Below are positions 62,301 to 64,000 of a stretch of DNA of 64,000 bases, one piece after another. A model generated the notes under the pieces. It did no database searches. It was not told where the DNA came from and was given only the letters and a program-made list of their open reading frames with translations. The position numbers were made by a program, and so were the translations under genes. The stretch lies in NCBI RefSeq assembly GCF_000016645.1, contig NC_009441.1, forward strand, positions 5,952,001-6,016,000. The letters are read 5' to 3'. Every line of letters starts with the position of its first letter. Position 1 is the stretch's first letter. This stretch comes from Flavobacterium johnsoniae UW101 (lineage in GTDB: Bacteria > Bacteroidota > Bacteroidia > Flavobacteriales > Flavobacteriaceae).

Positions 62301-63572
62301 ATGGTAAAAGAACGCTTAATTTCGCTAGATGTCTTTCGTGGACTAACAATTTTATTAATGACAATCGTAAACAATCCCGGTGACTGGGGAAATGTTTATC
62401 CGCCATTATTACACGCCGAATGGCACGGCTGCACCCCAACTGATTTAGTATTTCCGTTTTTCATTTTCATCATGGGAGTTGCTGTTCCGCTTGCAATGCC
62501 TGATAAATTTTATGACAGCACAACATTCAATAAAATCTTAGTTCGTTCTTTACGAATGCTTTGTTTGGGGATTTTCTTTAACTTTTTTGGAAAAATCCAG
62601 CTATTTGGACTCGAAGGTATTCCGCTTTTAATAGGCAGACTGGCAATAACCATTGCTGTAGGTTATGCCTTAATGGGAAGTTTTAGTTCAAAAGTCAAAA
62701 ACATTCTGGCATTTTCGATTCTGTTTATTTATCTGTTTTTAGCTTACAGTGGTATCGAAGCCTATCATGATGTAAGACTTCCGGGAGTTTTGCAGCGAAT
62801 TGCAATTGTGTATTTTGTAGTTTCGCTTTTGTATTTAAAAACCTCTCAAAGAACCCAGATCATAACCGGAATTGTTTTATTATTGGGTTATTGGGCAATC
62901 ATGACTTTAATTCCTGTTCCCGGAATCGGCGAAGCCAATCTTGAAAAAGGGACCAATCTGGCTTCCTGGCTTGACAGCGTTTTGTTAAAAGGCCACATGT
63001 ACCGCGGTACCATAACCTGGGATCCGGAGGGAATTTTAAGTACACTTCCATCAATCGTAAACGGAATTATTGGTTTACTAATCGGACAGGTTTTACAGCG
63101 TGATACAACTAAAATTCTAAAAGCCCAGAAAATGGGAATTGCAGGAACGATTCTTATATTTTTTGGATTAATGTGGGATTTGGTTTTTCCAATTAATAAG
63201 TCGCTTTGGACTAGCAGCTATGTTTTATATACAACAGGATTGGCAACAGTATTCCTGACAATTTTATATTACACCATCGATATTGCAGATTATAAAAAAG
63301 GATTCAAACCATTTTTAATCTGGGGTGTAAATCCAATGATTGTTTTCTTTACTTCTCAGATTATTCCACAGGCATTAGTAATGATCGAGTTTCAAAACCC
63401 GCATAATCCTTCAGAAAAAATCAACTTATTAAATTATCTGTACAGCTTTTGCATTGCACCGTTTTTCAACAATCCAATGACTGCTTCACTCGCAGGCGCA
63501 TTAGTTTACGTGTGCATCTGGACCTTTATTTTGTGGATATTCTACAGAAACAAATTAATATTCAAAGTTTAA
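62301..63572 (+). CDS. HGSNAT-like membrane acyltransferase (DUF5009 type)
   Basis: 423 residues with about 10 to 11 predicted helices. The N-terminus 'RLISLDVFRGLTILLMTIVNNPGDWGNVYPPLLHAEWHGCTPTDLVFPFFIFIMGVAVPLAM' is the heparan-alpha-glucosaminide N-acetyltransferase (HGSNAT) family pattern, including the catalytic His in 'HAEWHG'. Further family segments are 'RLPGVLQRIAIVYF', 'GTITWDPEGILSTLPSIVNGIIGLLIG' and 'WGVNPMIVFFTSQ'. In bacteria these proteins are thought to move acetyl groups across the inner membrane onto amino sugars or glycans; here substrate unknown. A hairpin terminator follows. Confidence 0.92.
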   Translation: MVKERLISLDVFRGLTILLMTIVNNPGDWGNVYPPLLHAEWHGCTPTDLVFPFFIFIMGVAVPLAMPDKFYDSTTFNKILVRSLRMLCLGIFFNFFGKIQLFGLEGIPLLIGRLAITIAVGYALMGSFSSKVKNILAFSILFIYLFLAYSGIEAYHDVRLPGVLQRIAIVYFVVSLLYLKTSQRTQIITGIVLLLGYWAIMTLIPVPGIGEANLEKGTNLASWLDSVLLKGHMYRGTITWDPEGILSTLPSIVNGIIGLLIGQVLQRDTTKILKAQKMGIAGTILIFFGLMWDLVFPINKSLWTSSYVLYTTGLATVFLTILYYTIDIADYKKGFKPFLIWGVNPMIVFFTSQIIPQALVMIEFQNPHNPSEKINLLNYLYSFCIAPFFNNPMTASLAGALVYVCIWTFILWIFYRNKLIFKV

Positions 63573-63590
63573 AATTTTCATCATATATGT

Positions 63591-63619
63591 AGAGGCGCAC
63601 AGTTGTGCGTCTTTTTTTT
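63591..63619 (+). terminator. Intrinsic terminator
   Basis: Stem 'ggcgcaca'/'tgtgcgtc' followed by eight T, after the HGSNAT-like gene. Confidence 0.8.
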
Positions 63620-63684
63620 GGTTAAAACATCATTCTAACGTGTTTTAATTACGAATTAATTAAAATCAATTCACAAAAAAAGTC

Positions 63685-63692
63685 TACTTTTG
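63685..63692 (+). promoter_or_regulatory. -7 promoter element of ndk
   Basis: TACTTTTG matches TAnnTTTG and lies 23 bases before the ndk ATG. No well-placed -33 TTG is visible. Confidence 0.5.
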
Positions 63693-63715
63693 CACAAAAT
63701 TTAATAAAATAGAAA

Positions 63716-64000
63716 ATGGCAACAAATAGAACTTTTACAATGATTAAGCCAGATGCTGTTGCAAACGGACACATCGGAAATATCTTAGCAATGATCACTA
63801 ATGGTGGTTTCAAAATCGTTTCATTAAAATTAACTCAATTAACTGTAGCTGATGCTAAAGCATTCTACGCAGTTCACGCAGAAAGACCTTTCTACGGAGA
63901 ATTAGTTGAATTCATGTCACGCGGACCAATTGTTGCTGCAATTTTAGAAAAAGACAACGCAGTAGAAGATTTCAGAACTTTAATTGGAGCTACAAATCCA
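63716..64000 (+). CDS. ndk: Nucleoside diphosphate kinase (3' truncated by window edge)
   Basis: The ATG at 63716 begins '[21 protein letters not shown]' and the frame is open to the right edge (95 codons of a normal length of about 139). Ndk motifs: '[10 protein letters not shown]', '[13 protein letters not shown]', '[22 protein letters not shown]' and 'RTLIGATNP'. The catalytic His (NxxHGSD motif) lies beyond the window. The enzyme equilibrates NTP pools by phosphate transfer through a phosphohistidine. Confidence 0.97.
   Translation, partial: MATNRTFTMIKPDAVANGHIGNILAMITNGGFKIVSLKLTQLTVADAKAFYAVHAERPFYGELVEFMSRGPIVAAILEKDNAVEDFRTLIGATNP

Overview
The window is AT-rich DNA from a member of the Bacteroidota, most probably Flavobacterium or a close relative. 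The evidence is SusC/SusD pairs, type IX secretion (T9SS) sorting domains, BshC, an eukaryote-like ProS, starts without Shine-Dalgarno sequences, and promoters that fit the Bacteroidota consensus (TTG, about 19 nt, TAnnTTTG). The genus is an inference; no rRNA is present.

Layout. 1-12.6 kb: a truncated outer-membrane protein (Omp85-type barrel behind a kinase-like motif), a beta-propeller lipoprotein, a conserved protein of unknown function with kinase-like motifs, an ABC exporter pair followed by a T9SS type B surface protein, typA, and a PAS histidine kinase with a stand-alone receiver. 12.7-20.7 kb: housekeeping genes (rpsT, two tRNA-Glu, proS, rimO) mixed with envelope genes (a Gly/Tyr/Trp-rich lipoprotein, a FadL-like porin, a small Gly/Tyr-rich secreted protein, a lipoprotein amidase). 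21-22.1 kb: a BBP2-type porin.

22.7-43.5 kb is a large beta-mannan polysaccharide utilization locus. The minus-strand arm holds susC, susD, a surface glycan-binding lipoprotein, a T9SS protein of unknown role, a GH27 alpha-galactosidase and a GH5 endo-glycanase. An AraC regulator lies at the pivot. The plus-strand arm holds GH26, a GPH sugar transporter, GH130 mannosylglucose phosphorylase, a cellobiose/mannobiose 2-epimerase, a second GH26, GH5_7 mannanase and GH97. After an aldo/keto reductase and a toxin-antitoxin-like pair come GH3, a sialate-O-acetylesterase-type esterase and a CE2-type esterase (45.6-50.7 kb), which complete a set suited to acetylated galacto(gluco)mannan. The inferred route is: surface cutting and deacetylation, SusCD uptake, periplasmic removal of galactose and glucose, import of mannobiose, 2-epimerisation to mannosylglucose, and phosphorolysis to mannose-1-phosphate and glucose.

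50.9-64 kb: NlpC/P60 peptidase, L,D-transpeptidase, DUF1573 protein, a two-component system, a metallo-beta-lactamase-fold protein, a B12-binding radical SAM protein, an MHS-family transporter, bshC, an HGSNAT-like membrane acyltransferase and the 5' part of ndk.

Intergenic regions are rich in short dispersed palindromic repeats. Two fragments resembling this repeat vocabulary appear to lie in frame inside the radical SAM gene, which I rate the most unusual sequence-level observation. The two kinase-like motif proteins near the left end are the best candidates for undescribed biochemistry.
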